A stretch of DNA of 5,360 nt from Spirochaetia bacterium (GCA_025997715.1 BNUY01000174.1:1-5360), one strand, 5' to 3'; shown: positions 1 to 4,675, numbered from the stretch's first letter. Numbers and translations are program-made. The notes: generated by a model not told the origin, from the letters alone.

Positions 1-6
1 CCATCA

Positions 7-51
7 CTACAGGCCCGTATTCGTAATAACCATCTGCCGTTTTTCCCCCAT
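7..51 (-). pseudogene. Start of a reverse-strand gene, interrupted after 14 codons
   Basis: An ATG at 51-49 is preceded by GGGAGG at ideal spacing (GGGAGGATAACATG) and a plausible promoter. The frame reads MGEKRQMVITNTGL, then hits TAG (9-7) and TGA (6-4). A second frame across the same bases reads KTADGYYEYGPVVM and stays open to the window edge, which looks more protein-like, but it has no start codon of its own. Adding one base to the G5 or A5 run just after the ATG would join the strong start to that frame. I infer a gene beginning here and continuing past the left edge, broken by a homopolymer frameshift or affected by a sequence error. I do not recognise a family. The alternative is a genuine 14-residue leader peptide. 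Confidence 0.35.
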
Positions 52-69
52 GTTATCCTCCCGTTACTG

Positions 70-99
70 AGTATATCATGGGTTCGCCTCTTGTGGAAA
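70..99 (-). promoter_or_regulatory. Sigma70-type promoter for the left-edge reverse gene
   Basis: On the reverse strand, TATACT (75-70) follows TTTCCA (99-94) with an 18-bp spacer. The -10 is a good match and the -35 is moderate (4 of 6). Transcription would start near 63 and leave about a dozen bases before the ATG at 51, just enough to carry the GGGAGG ribosome binding site. Confidence 0.45.
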
Positions 100-338
100 T
101 CTTTTTCTTATCCTGTTGACAGTGCCCCGAAGGGTCCCCCCTATGCTTTCCCACTGCCACCCCTAATACCATTACTGAGGCATATTCTTTTCACCGTGAT
201 CGCGGGGCTCTGGGGGGGGGGAAGAGAAGATGTTACGGAGCGAACAGGGAAGCAGTATTGGGAGGGGAGTCATCCCCAATATCATTCAGGCGGGCTATGG
301 TGGGGGCGCTTAGGTTTGGCGATATAGTGTAGGCGCAG
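100..338. other. Non-coding stretch with G tract and small hairpin
   Basis: No convincing gene is visible on either strand. The forward frame at 91-327 has no ribosome binding site and a low-complexity composition. Two local features stand out. One is a run of ten Gs at 212-221. The other is a compact hairpin GGGGAgtcaTCCCC at 264-277 inside a wider ATTGGG/CCCAAT inverted repeat (257-280). Neither hairpin strand is followed by a T run, so I do not call a terminator. Confidence 0.5.
212..221 (+). repeat. Homopolymer run of ten Gs
   Basis: Ten consecutive Gs lie in non-coding sequence between the left-edge reverse gene's promoter and the 136-bp inverted-repeat element. Runs of this length are prone to slippage. 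In some bacteria they tune promoters or reading frames, but no adjacent open frame or promoter here would obviously be switched by it. Confidence 0.8.
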
Positions 339-474
339 CGGGAGGGGATGGGCGTGATGGGCCGAATGCATCCGGTATCCCTGCGTACGGAGACTCTTTA
401 GGCCCCCTGGGGCCGAGGCTCCGGTAGCAGACTCCCCGGCTAGCATGAGCGCCCGTCACGCCCATCCCCTCCCG
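339..474. repeat. 136-bp element with 24-bp inverted termini (MITE-like or structured RNA)
   Basis: The left arm (339-362, beginning CGGGAGGGGATGGGCGTGA) and the right arm (451-474) are reverse complements at 23 of 24 positions. The only difference is T358 against C454's partner. The 88-nt interior carries nested pairing: CGGAG (388-392) with CTCCG (419-423), enclosing GGCCCC (401-406) with GGGGCC (409-414). The heptamer TCCGGTA occurs twice (371-377, 420-426). No target-site duplication is visible next to the arms and there is no room for a transposase. The right arm ends 20 bp beyond the tmRNA 3' end, so transcripts reading past ssrA would fold it into a long hairpin. It could be a non-autonomous transposon relic, a 3' processing or termination structure for tmRNA, or an unannotated structured RNA. 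No T run follows it. Confidence 0.7.
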
Positions 475-494
475 ACTATGCCTGCAACTACCCC

Positions 495-837
495 TGGAGG
501 TGAGGGGAATCGAACCCCTGTCCTAATACGCGAAATACAAGCGTCTACAGATATAGCCGTGAATTGTATTGTCGGGACCGGCTTGGCTTCACGGCACGCG
601 GCCGGTCCGTATTCCGGGAGTTTCTCGCCGCCGCCCGTCCGGAACCGGGAATTGGCCAGCCTCGATTGCGACGCGGAAGCCGTTCCTCAAGGCGGCGGAA
701 CGGTTCCACGCGGTTACGCCGCTAAGGCGTAATCGTAACTGCTGTTGTTGGCAGTTAAAGTTTTGCCGAATCAGGAGATCGGCACTCCACCTGCAGCTTG
801 TACCCCGAACCGTACCAGTCGAAACCAGTGCACCCCC
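495..837 (-). ncRNA. ssrA: tmRNA (transfer-messenger RNA)
   Basis: This RNA rescues stalled ribosomes by acting first as an alanyl-tRNA mimic and then as a short mRNA that adds a degradation tag. The tRNA-like end is explicit: 5' GGGGGTG (837-831) pairs with 3' CACCTCC (502-496) as a 7-bp acceptor stem, with discriminator A at 495. The T arm AGGGG-TTCGATT-CCCCT lies just inside, and the conserved GGTTTCGAC follows the 5' stem. CCA is not encoded (genomic GGG follows), so it must be added enzymatically. The tag frame starts at resume codon GCC (752-750) and reads ANNSSYDYALAA, then TAA (716-714). The 343-nt length is normal for a one-piece tmRNA. The YALAA end is the usual protease signal. It lies downstream of the HD-GYP gene on the same strand but has its own promoter. 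Forward-strand open frames over this region are spurious. Confidence 0.97.
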
Positions 838-844
838 GAGTCTT

Positions 845-860
845 GAGACCTTAAGGTCTC
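845..860. promoter_or_regulatory. Perfect 16-bp palindrome in the tmRNA leader
   Basis: GAGACCTTAAGGTCTC is its own exact reverse complement. It lies between the -10 box (871-866) and the mature tmRNA 5' end (837), overlapping the predicted transcription start. It could be a dimeric operator placed where binding would block initiation, or it could fold in the precursor RNA to guide 5' maturation. No T run follows it on the reverse strand, so it is not a standard terminator for the upstream HD-GYP gene. Confidence 0.6.
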
Positions 861-865
861 TTCAT

Positions 866-894
866 ACTATACATATTTTATGGGGATTATACAA
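866..894 (-). promoter_or_regulatory. Promoter of ssrA
   Basis: On the reverse strand TTGTAT (894-889) and TATAGT (871-866) are separated by exactly 17 bp, giving a start near 859 and a leader of about 22 nt before the mature tmRNA. A second, perfect TATAAT (891-886) overlaps the -35 and could serve as an alternative -10 with a start near 879. The promoter begins three bases past the HD-GYP stop codon, so tmRNA can be made independently of the operon. Confidence 0.7.
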
Positions 895-896
895 GC

Positions 897-1970
897 CTAC
901 TTAATAATCCGGGCAATTTCCTCGAATTTGTCCTGAATTTGCAGAACCGCATCGGTGAGCAGCGGATCAAACTGGGTACCCCTGCCTTCAAGGATGATCT
1001 TTATGGCCGCATCGCAGGGGATGGCAGACTTGTAGACCCGGACACTCACCAGGGCATCGTACACGTCCGCAAGGGCGGCTATCCGGGCAGCCAGGGGAAT
1101 GTCGCCGCCCGCAAGCCCCTGGGGGTAGCCCGTGCCGTCGAAGCGTTCATGGTGGCTGTAGGCGATGCTCCGGCAGTGCTTGAGGTAGATGGAATCCTTG
1201 TCCGTAACGGCGGTCATCATTTCCTCAATGATATTCTTCCCCACCACCGTATGGGTTTTCATAATTTCGTATTCTTCGCTTTCCAGCTTCCCCGGCTTGA
1301 GGAGTATCCGGTCGGGGATGCCGATTTTGCCTACATCATGGAGGGCCATAGCTTTGATGATGATTTCAGGCCGCATACGCCGAAGTTCCCCGACATATTC
1401 CGACGCGGATTCCAGGAGGTAGTCAATCAGGGCTTTACAGAAGGATTGGGTCCGCTTTACATGGCTCCCGGATTCCAGGTTCCGGTATTCAATGATGTTC
1501 GCCAGGGAATGCAGGGTATTGTCCAGGGTGGCGGTGGCTTCGGCGGTCTTTTCGGCCACCATTTCCTCCAGACTGTCACTGTAGTTTTTCAGTTCAATCT
1601 GGTTCTTTACCCGGAGCTTGACAACCTCCTCCATGAAAGGCTTGTTGATAAAATCTACCGCCCCGGCGGCCAGGCACTCGCTTTCGTTAGCCGAGGCGGT
1701 GATGAAAATAACCGGTATCCGCTTGAGGGCGTCATCGGCTTTCATCACTAAGAGCATCTCGTACCCGTTCATTTCGGGCATAACCACATCCAGCAGGATG
1801 ATTTTGGGGAGAACGGTGGTTTTATGGAGCTTTTCCAGGGCCTCAATGCCGTTGCGGGCGTTGATGATGGTGTAACTGTCCTTGAGTATCGCATTAAGGA
1901 TCAGCACATTCATTTCAACATCATCGACAACCATGACCGTTGGAAGGTTTTTTGTACTATCACCCGCCAT
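897..1970 (-). CDS. REC-HD-GYP response regulator, probable cyclic-di-GMP phosphodiesterase
   Basis: This 357-residue cytoplasmic protein has two modules. The N-terminal receiver (about 10-125) carries the acidic pair D16-D17, phospho-acceptor D61 (LLDVVMPEMNG), T91 and K110. A helical linker (about 126-150) leads to an HD-GYP domain (about 150-345) with H170, the HD pair H211-D212 followed by VGKIGIPD, the HHERFDGTGYP block (273-283) and D302 in ADVYDAL. All expected metal ligands appear present. In this family the domain hydrolyses c-di-GMP to pGpG or GMP, and phosphorylation of the receiver is expected to control it. The start at 1970 lies inside the end of the Hpt gene (11-bp overlap), pointing to translational coupling, since its own upstream GGGGTG is a weak ribosome binding site. 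There is no DNA-binding domain, so output is enzymatic. The partner kinase is not in the window. Confidence 0.95.
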   Translation of the reverse strand: MAGDSTKNLPTVMVVDDVEMNVLILNAILKDSYTIINARNGIEALEKLHKTTVLPKIILLDVVMPEMNGYEMLLVMKADDALKRIPVIFITASANESECLAAGAVDFINKPFMEEVVKLRVKNQIELKNYSDSLEEMVAEKTAEATATLDNTLHSLANIIEYRNLESGSHVKRTQSFCKALIDYLLESASEYVGELRRMRPEIIIKAMALHDVGKIGIPDRILLKPGKLESEEYEIMKTHTVVGKNIIEEMMTAVTDKDSIYLKHCRSIAYSHHERFDGTGYPQGLAGGDIPLAARIAALADVYDALVSVRVYKSAIPCDAAIKIILEGRGTQFDPLLTDAVLQIQDKFEEIARIIK

Positions 1971-2331
1971 AACGTGCTATCACCCCATCTATGAGGACAA
2001 GTGTTTCTGCTAAGCATTTTTGTATTAATTCCCGGGTATCCGCCTGTACGGCGCCGCCCTTTATCTGGGTCTCCATTTCCACGGTTTGCGTATAGAGTTC
2101 CGTTAAGGCAAGGTTCGCGGCAATTCCTTTCAGGGTATGGATCGAAACCTTTGCCTTTTCATAGTCCCCGGCCTGGACAAAGTTGATGGTATCGTCCAAT
2201 AAATGGATGTTTTCGGTTTTAAACTTGGTCAGGAGCTTTGCAAAGAACGCCCCATTGTTCATAACCCGTTTAAGGGCCTCATCGACATTGATATAGACTG
2301 CGCCGTTGGCGCCGTTGATAACATTCGCCAT
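1960..2331 (-). CDS. Stand-alone histidine phosphotransfer (Hpt) protein
   Basis: This 123-residue, all-helical cytoplasmic protein passes phosphate between receivers in a phosphorelay. The Hpt signature is visible as IHTLKGIAANL, with the phosphorylatable histidine at residue 65 in the HxLKG pattern. The N-terminal VINGANGAVYINVDEALKRV resembles the family opening, in which a helix packs against the four-helix bundle. I chose the ATG at 2331 because GGGAGGT lies just upstream (GGGAGGTGGGGATG) and homology to the family starts here. A longer open frame reaching to 2583 adds only low-complexity, proline-rich sequence and would overlap the next gene. It is first in a two-gene operon and its TGA overlaps the start of the REC-HD-GYP gene, so the most economical model is phosphotransfer from an unlinked kinase through His65 to Asp61 of that protein. 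Confidence 0.92.
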   Translation of the reverse strand: MANVINGANGAVYINVDEALKRVMNNGAFFAKLLTKFKTENIHLLDDTINFVQAGDYEKAKVSIHTLKGIAANLALTELYTQTVEMETQIKGGAVQADTRELIQKCLAETLVLIDGVIARYGG

Positions 2332-2358
2332 CCCCACCTCCCTTCTCAGCCTTGTGAT

Positions 2359-2387
2359 ACTATAGCGCTCTTTTGCGGATCCGTCTA
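2359..2387 (-). promoter_or_regulatory. Promoter of the hpt/HD-GYP operon
   Basis: On the reverse strand TAGACG (2387-2382) and TATAGT (2364-2359) are spaced 17 bp apart. The start would fall near 2352, giving a leader of about 20 nt that holds the GGGAGG site of the Hpt gene. The -35 matches consensus at 4 of 6 positions. The -10 is the same hexamer as in the ssrA promoter. Confidence 0.55.
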
Positions 2388-2515
2388 GACCACGTACCGA
2401 GAAATGCAGAGGGGAAAAGGGGGCCGCCGGTTTAGTGGCCGTTTTCAGCGACGCCGGCTCGCCTATGGCGCCAGGCGCCTTACCATTCTCTGGGTTTGTT
2501 AGGCGCCGTAGGGGG
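2388..2515. other. GC-rich, GGCGCC-bearing junction sequence
   Basis: Between the operon promoter and the body of the neighbouring gene remnant the sequence becomes GC-rich. It carries the 6-bp palindrome GGCGCC at 2467-2472, 2474-2479 and 2502-2507, plus a 7-G run at 2511-2517. The truncated DUF3782-like frame runs into this stretch and ends in unrelated residues, so its right side (about 2480-2515) marks the likely rearrangement junction. No gene on either strand is credible here. Confidence 0.45.
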
Positions 2516-2752
2516 GGTGATGAAGAAGGTTTCGCCGGAAGGGTCATTGATTTCCTTGTTGGTGGTGGTGTCCTCGAAGACATAGCCCAATTCGCTGAAC
2601 CGCGCTACCAAGTTCGGGACAACCATGAACTCTACCATGTCGTCGAAGCGGATACCGAAAAGGCGGTCGAGCTTCCTTTTCCCTTTACTGATATCCGGAA
2701 GCTTCTCAAAGGTCAGGGGCTCGTCTTTCCGCTCTTGTACTGCTGTCATCAT
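2480..2752 (-). pseudogene. Truncated DUF3782-like protein (nuclease-fold family remnant)
   Basis: This frame of 90 codons opens MMTAVQERKDEPLTFEK, which I recognise as the usual opening of DUF3782/PD-(D/E)XK-like proteins abundant in treponemes and cyanobacteria. In those, a coiled coil of repeated ETDRQ-type heptads follows, then a core with a GELVEHLVAPN-like segment and an acidic nuclease-like motif. Here the coiled coil is almost absent: residues 18-30 jump straight to the core (GIRFDDMVEFMVVPNLVARF, 33-52, then GYVFEDTTTNKEI). The protein then ends in unrelated residues (PPTAPNKPREW) before the region where the D/ExK residues would sit. AGGAG (2760-2756) is 6 nt from the second ATG (2749) and only 3 nt from the first, so 2749 may be the true start. 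I judge it a non-functional deletion relic; expression as a short protein cannot be excluded. Confidence 0.6.
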
Positions 2753-2897
2753 GGACTCCTGTTTAGAGCATACTACAATCCACTCTCGTAAACCACCCGT
2801 TGCTGGCTAGTTATGCCCGGTAGGGCCGGAGTGTGGGGCCTACACTAAAACGGTGTCAGTCACCCATGCGCTTCCCCTAGGACACTGTGCCGGACGT
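2753..2897. other. Short intergenic stretch, no gene seen
   Basis: It holds the AGGAG site for the DUF3782-like remnant at its left edge. A weak imperfect inverted repeat built on GTAGG...CCTAC is present (2819-2843). I see no clear promoter with a matched -35/-10 pair and no coding frame. Confidence 0.4.
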
Positions 2898-3194
2898 TCA
2901 GTTGAACATTATCTTGCTGCCATCATTAGAACGTGCCCATATATAGTACGTTTGCCCGCTCGTTACCGTCCGGCTGGTGCTGCTACTTCCTAAATAATCC
3001 AAACTTATAGAGCTTTCGACTGTAGCACCGGCATTATCATAGAGTTGCCCCCTTCCATAGGCTCCATAGCCGCCACTAAAACTGGCGTTTATATACTGCG
3101 TGGACGCAGTCGCAGTAAAGCGGAACCATATTTCATTTGTGCCGACGTTAGCCCATGTGTTCGTGGTAATGGCCGATAAATTTCTTGTTACCCT
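2898..3194 (-). pseudogene. Startless C-terminal fragment of a beta-rich surface-type module
   Basis: A reverse frame is open from 3194 to the TGA at 2900-2898 (98 codons) but has no ATG, GTG or TTG at its beginning, and TAA lies immediately upstream. The residues are strongly protein-like: NTWANVGTNEIWFRFTATAS, then a Gly/Tyr/Ser-rich middle (SFSGGYGAYGRGQLYDNAGA), then TSRTVTSGQTYYIWAR and a terminal KIMFN. This W-F-F-T-A / G-Q-T-Y-Y-I pattern is what I expect of an extracellular beta-sandwich module like the pre-peptidase C-terminal type, which treponemal lipoproteins often carry in tandem at their C-terminus. No signal peptide, upstream domains or ribosome binding site remain. It is best read as the 3' end of a larger exported protein gene cut off by rearrangement at about 3190, close to the 29-bp repeat. 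Confidence 0.6.
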
Positions 3195-3210
3195 TTATGG
3201 ATCCAACATC

Positions 3211-3239
3211 ATAGTGTGGGGAGTTACGAAGTGAAGGGG
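3211..3239 (+). repeat. 29-bp direct repeat, copy 1
   Basis: These 29 bases (containing GGGGAGTTACGAAGTGAAGG) recur exactly at 4617-4645 in the same orientation, 1406 bp away. The flanking bases differ at both ends, so the match is bounded. This copy lies at the junction between the reverse-strand module fragment and the forward-strand toxin-antitoxin region. Confidence 0.95.
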
Positions 3240-3389
3240 CTAAAACAGGTCGGAATGGGAGCCGGTACGTGCAAACCGAATGACCCCTTCTCCATACTTG
3301 TAAATCAGTACCCAATCGCCCTGGATATGACTTGGACCTACCCGCTCGTGCCCCGCTTTAGTACATGGCGCCCTTGTGGTATCTCTTGA
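3216..3389 (+). other. Unassigned open frame running out of the repeat
   Basis: A forward frame beginning in the repeat reads VGSYEVKGLKQVG, then MGAGTCKPNDPFSILVNQYP and on to a TGA at 3387. From the ATG at 3255 it encodes 44 residues. There is no ribosome binding site before that ATG or before the GTG at 3216. I do not recognise a family. The wording looks coding-like, so it may be the decayed end of a gene or part of a larger repetitive element to which the 29-bp repeat belongs. Its stop overlaps the -35 box of the next promoter. Confidence 0.25.
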
Positions 3390-3414
3390 CAATAGTATTT
3401 TGTTGCGATATTAT
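3386..3414 (+). promoter_or_regulatory. Strong sigma70-type promoter of the higBA locus
   Basis: TTGACA (3386-3391) is a perfect -35. It is followed after exactly 17 bp by TATTAT (3409-3414), one mismatch from consensus. The start would be near 3421, about 20 nt ahead of where the toxin frame should begin. This is the best forward promoter in the window, and it should still drive the intact antitoxin gene downstream. Confidence 0.75.
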
Positions 3415-3443
3415 TTTCTATAGGTACAGAGCAGTGTTACAAG

Positions 3444-3788
3444 ATAAAGAGTTTTGGAGATAAAGAAACCGAGCTGCTGTTTAACCGGGCAAAGATAAAA
3501 AAGCTCCCGGATGATATACAGCAGCGTGCAAGAAGGAAGCTGCTTATTATCCATTTTGCGGTGGATGAGAACGATTTAAGTACTCCCCCCGGAAATCGTT
3601 TTGAGCGGCTCAAGGGGAACAGAAAAGACCAATGCAGTATACGGATTATGGATCAATAGAGGATCAATAGAGGATCAATAGAGGATCAATAGAGGATCAA
3701 TAGAGGATCAATAGAGGATCAATGGCGGGTGGTCTTCAAATGGCTTGATGGTAATGCCTATGACGTAACCATCATGGATTATCATTAA
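3444..3788 (+). pseudogene. higB: HigB-type toxin gene, start lost and interrupted by a tandem repeat
   Basis: HigB/RelE-family toxins are ribosome-dependent mRNA endonucleases. The family is recognisable from IKSFGDKETELLFNRAK (3444 on), DIQQRARRKL, NRFERLKGNRKDQCSIRI and, after an interruption, WRVVFKWLDGNAYDVTIMDYH followed by TAA. Two defects are visible. First, where homologues have ATG before ATA-AAG-AGT (MIKSF), this gene has AAG, and the frame back to the TAG at 3393 contains no ATG, GTG or TTG. Second, between MDQ and WRV lie six 11-bp units (66 bp), which bring in-frame TAG stops at 3657 and 3690 and cut off the C-terminal strands that carry active-site residues. Removing the 66 bp restores a 92-residue protein, the normal size. 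It precedes higA in the usual toxin-first order, 29 bp apart. Confidence 0.88.
3651..3723 (+). repeat. 11-bp tandem array (6 full units plus 7 bp) inside higB
   Basis: The unit GATCAATAGAG is repeated six times without a mismatch (3651-3716), followed by a partial GATCAAT (3717-3723). The native higB sequence is GATCAA-TGG, so the expansion sits on a codon boundary. Six units equal 66 bp, which keeps the downstream frame. Because the first unit reads GAT CAA TAG in frame, any copy number of one or more stops translation at the same codon. Perfect identity between units suggests recent expansion. Confidence 0.97.
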
Positions 3789-3817
3789 GTATAGGATCGG
3801 TAACACAGGAGAGCATT

Positions 3818-4135
3818 ATGGACAATGATAGACTGGATTTGATTTACCCCGGCGCCATTTTATTTGAGGAATTTATGGAGCCGCTTGGGATAACTGCGTA
3901 TAAACTGGCCAAGGACATAAAGGTACAACAGACAGCGATAAGCCAAATACTAAAGGGCAAGCGCAGATTATCAGTAGAGATGGCCCTGCGTTTATCACGC
4001 TATTTTGGTAATTCGGCGCAGTTCTGGCTTAATATGCAGGATCATTATGACCTTGAACAGGAGCTTGAAAAAAAAGAGCCCCTGATCAACGAAATAATCC
4101 CCTATAAGAAGCTGAAGGAAGCGGCATCGGTATAA
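3818..4135 (+). CDS. higA: HigA-type antitoxin, XRE-family helix-turn-helix
   Basis: This 105-residue DNA-binding antitoxin normally neutralises HigB and represses the higBA promoter. The opening IYPGAILFEEFMEPLGIT (9-26) is the HigA signature. The helix-turn-helix covers about 26-52, with the recognition helix around QQTAISQILKGKRRLS. The hallmark NSAQFWLNMQDHYDLE (65-80) follows, before a charged C-terminal tail. Start choice is clear: AGGAGA lies 5 bp ahead of the ATG at 3818. No residue or frame damage is visible, in contrast to the toxin upstream. With higB broken, translation starting at its own ribosome binding site should still make HigA from the 3386 promoter, so it may persist as an autorepressor or as an anti-toxin against HigB encoded elsewhere. 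Confidence 0.95.
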   Translation: MDNDRLDLIYPGAILFEEFMEPLGITAYKLAKDIKVQQTAISQILKGKRRLSVEMALRLSRYFGNSAQFWLNMQDHYDLEQELEKKEPLINEIIPYKKLKEAASV

Positions 4136-4272
4136 TCCTTGCTTAAAAAGGCGGAGCTACAGTTTCCGCGTATGAAAAAACCAGCAGGTTTCCCCGGTTC
4201 TGAACAGTAACGCGCTCTTATTCCTTGTATCATAGGGCTATCTCCCCTATGCTTAGGGCCTGGAGGTTCCTT
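4136..4272 (+). other. Intergenic stretch with short coding-like remnant
   Basis: Directly after the higA TAA, the same frame stays open for 25 codons, including LKKAELQFPRMKKPAGFPGS, to a TAA at 4208-4210. The bases GCGGA/TCCGC (near 4151-4170) can form a small hairpin, without a T run. I see no promoter with both boxes. The right end carries GGAGG (4262-4266), the ribosome binding site of the next gene. Confidence 0.3.
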
Positions 4273-4620
4273 ATGCCCATGCAACAGACCATTGATATAC
4301 CCGCCCACCCGAAGGGTGAGGTTCTCCGGCTGACCCTTGATGTGCCGCAGGGCCGCTGCCGGATAGTCTTCTTCCCTGAGCCACCGGTTCCTGCCAAAGC
4401 CGACCCGGAGGAACCCCTGCCCAAGGTGACCCGGGCGGAACGGGAAAAGCGGAGGAAGCGGAGGAAGGATGATCCGGTTTGGCAGGTGCTGGACCAGCCG
4501 GTCGAACATGACTCGAGTTGGCTTCCCGAAGGTTTAACATTTGAAACCTTTCGGGTCAAAGATGTCCGTGACATCATCATCAAGGACAAATACGGTAATG
4601 AGAGAAAGATTGAGGGATAG
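4273..4620 (+). CDS. Orphan antitoxin-like protein with TIDIPA N-terminal domain
   Basis: This 115-residue protein starts at 4273, where GGAGG lies 6 bp upstream; an in-frame ATG at 4225 has no such site. The N-terminus QQTIDIPAHPKGEVLRLTLD (4-23), then VPQGRCRIVFF, matches the small beta domain found in antitoxins of PIN-type toxin pairs and is clearly paralogous to the antitoxin at 4731 (QTVEIPANRHVSFDLPFTFP). It continues with a proline-rich linker, a strongly basic stretch (AEREKRRKRRK, 55-65) and a C-terminal segment ending VRDIIIKDKYGNERKIEG. No toxin frame follows: the stop codon lies inside copy 2 of the 29-bp repeat and the next gene is another antitoxin. It may be a solitary antitoxin whose toxin was deleted, or a DNA-binding paralogue with a changed role. 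Confidence 0.6.
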   Translation: MPMQQTIDIPAHPKGEVLRLTLDVPQGRCRIVFFPEPPVPAKADPEEPLPKVTRAEREKRRKRRKDDPVWQVLDQPVEHDSSWLPEGLTFETFRVKDVRDIIIKDKYGNERKIEG

Positions 4621-4645
4621 TGTGGGGAGTTACGAAGTGAAGGGG
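4617..4645 (+). repeat. 29-bp direct repeat, copy 2
   Basis: This is identical over 29 bases to 3211-3239. The copy begins with the last base of the orphan antitoxin's final sense codon (GGA) and contains its TAG stop, so the 3' end of that gene coincides with the repeat. Bases on both sides differ from copy 1. Confidence 0.95.
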
Positions 4646-4647
4646 TA

Positions 4648-4675
4648 TATTCAGAGCGATTTCTCGTGATAGAAT
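4648..4675 (+). promoter_or_regulatory. Weak candidate promoter for the antitoxin/PIN pair
   Basis: TAGAAT (4670-4675) is a fair -10. The best -35, TATTCA (4648-4653), matches only 3 of 6 positions and is 16 bp away. It is the only pair I can propose between copy 2 of the repeat and the gene at 4731, which otherwise could be read through from upstream. Confidence 0.22.

Noticed and set aside
91..327. Forward open frame of 78 codons near the left edge
   Set aside because: It has no ribosome binding site, a Pro/Gly-rich composition driven by homopolymers, and overlaps the reverse promoter region.
495..520. Integration site (att) at the tmRNA 3' end
   Set aside because: ssrA is a common integration target, but no second copy of its 3' end and no integrase occur in the window.
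445..904. Two forward open frames over 445-732 and 569-904
   Set aside because: They cover the tmRNA gene on the opposite strand. Their apparent coding comes from its GC-rich stems.
939..1751. Long forward open frame of 270 codons
   Set aside because: It is antisense to the REC-HD-GYP gene, which has every expected catalytic motif. The forward frame has no ribosome binding site or recognisable domain.
2332..2583. N-terminal extension of the Hpt gene up to 2583
   Set aside because: The added residues are low-complexity, overlap the DUF3782-like frame, and lie upstream of the promoter and the strong ribosome binding site at 2331.
2896..2907. Palindrome GTTCAGTTGAAC at the end of the beta-module fragment
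   Set aside because: It is short, AT-rich in the stem and not followed by a T run, so it is not supported as a terminator.
3651..3723. CRISPR-like array
   Set aside because: The units are contiguous 11-mers with no spacers, so it is a simple tandem repeat.
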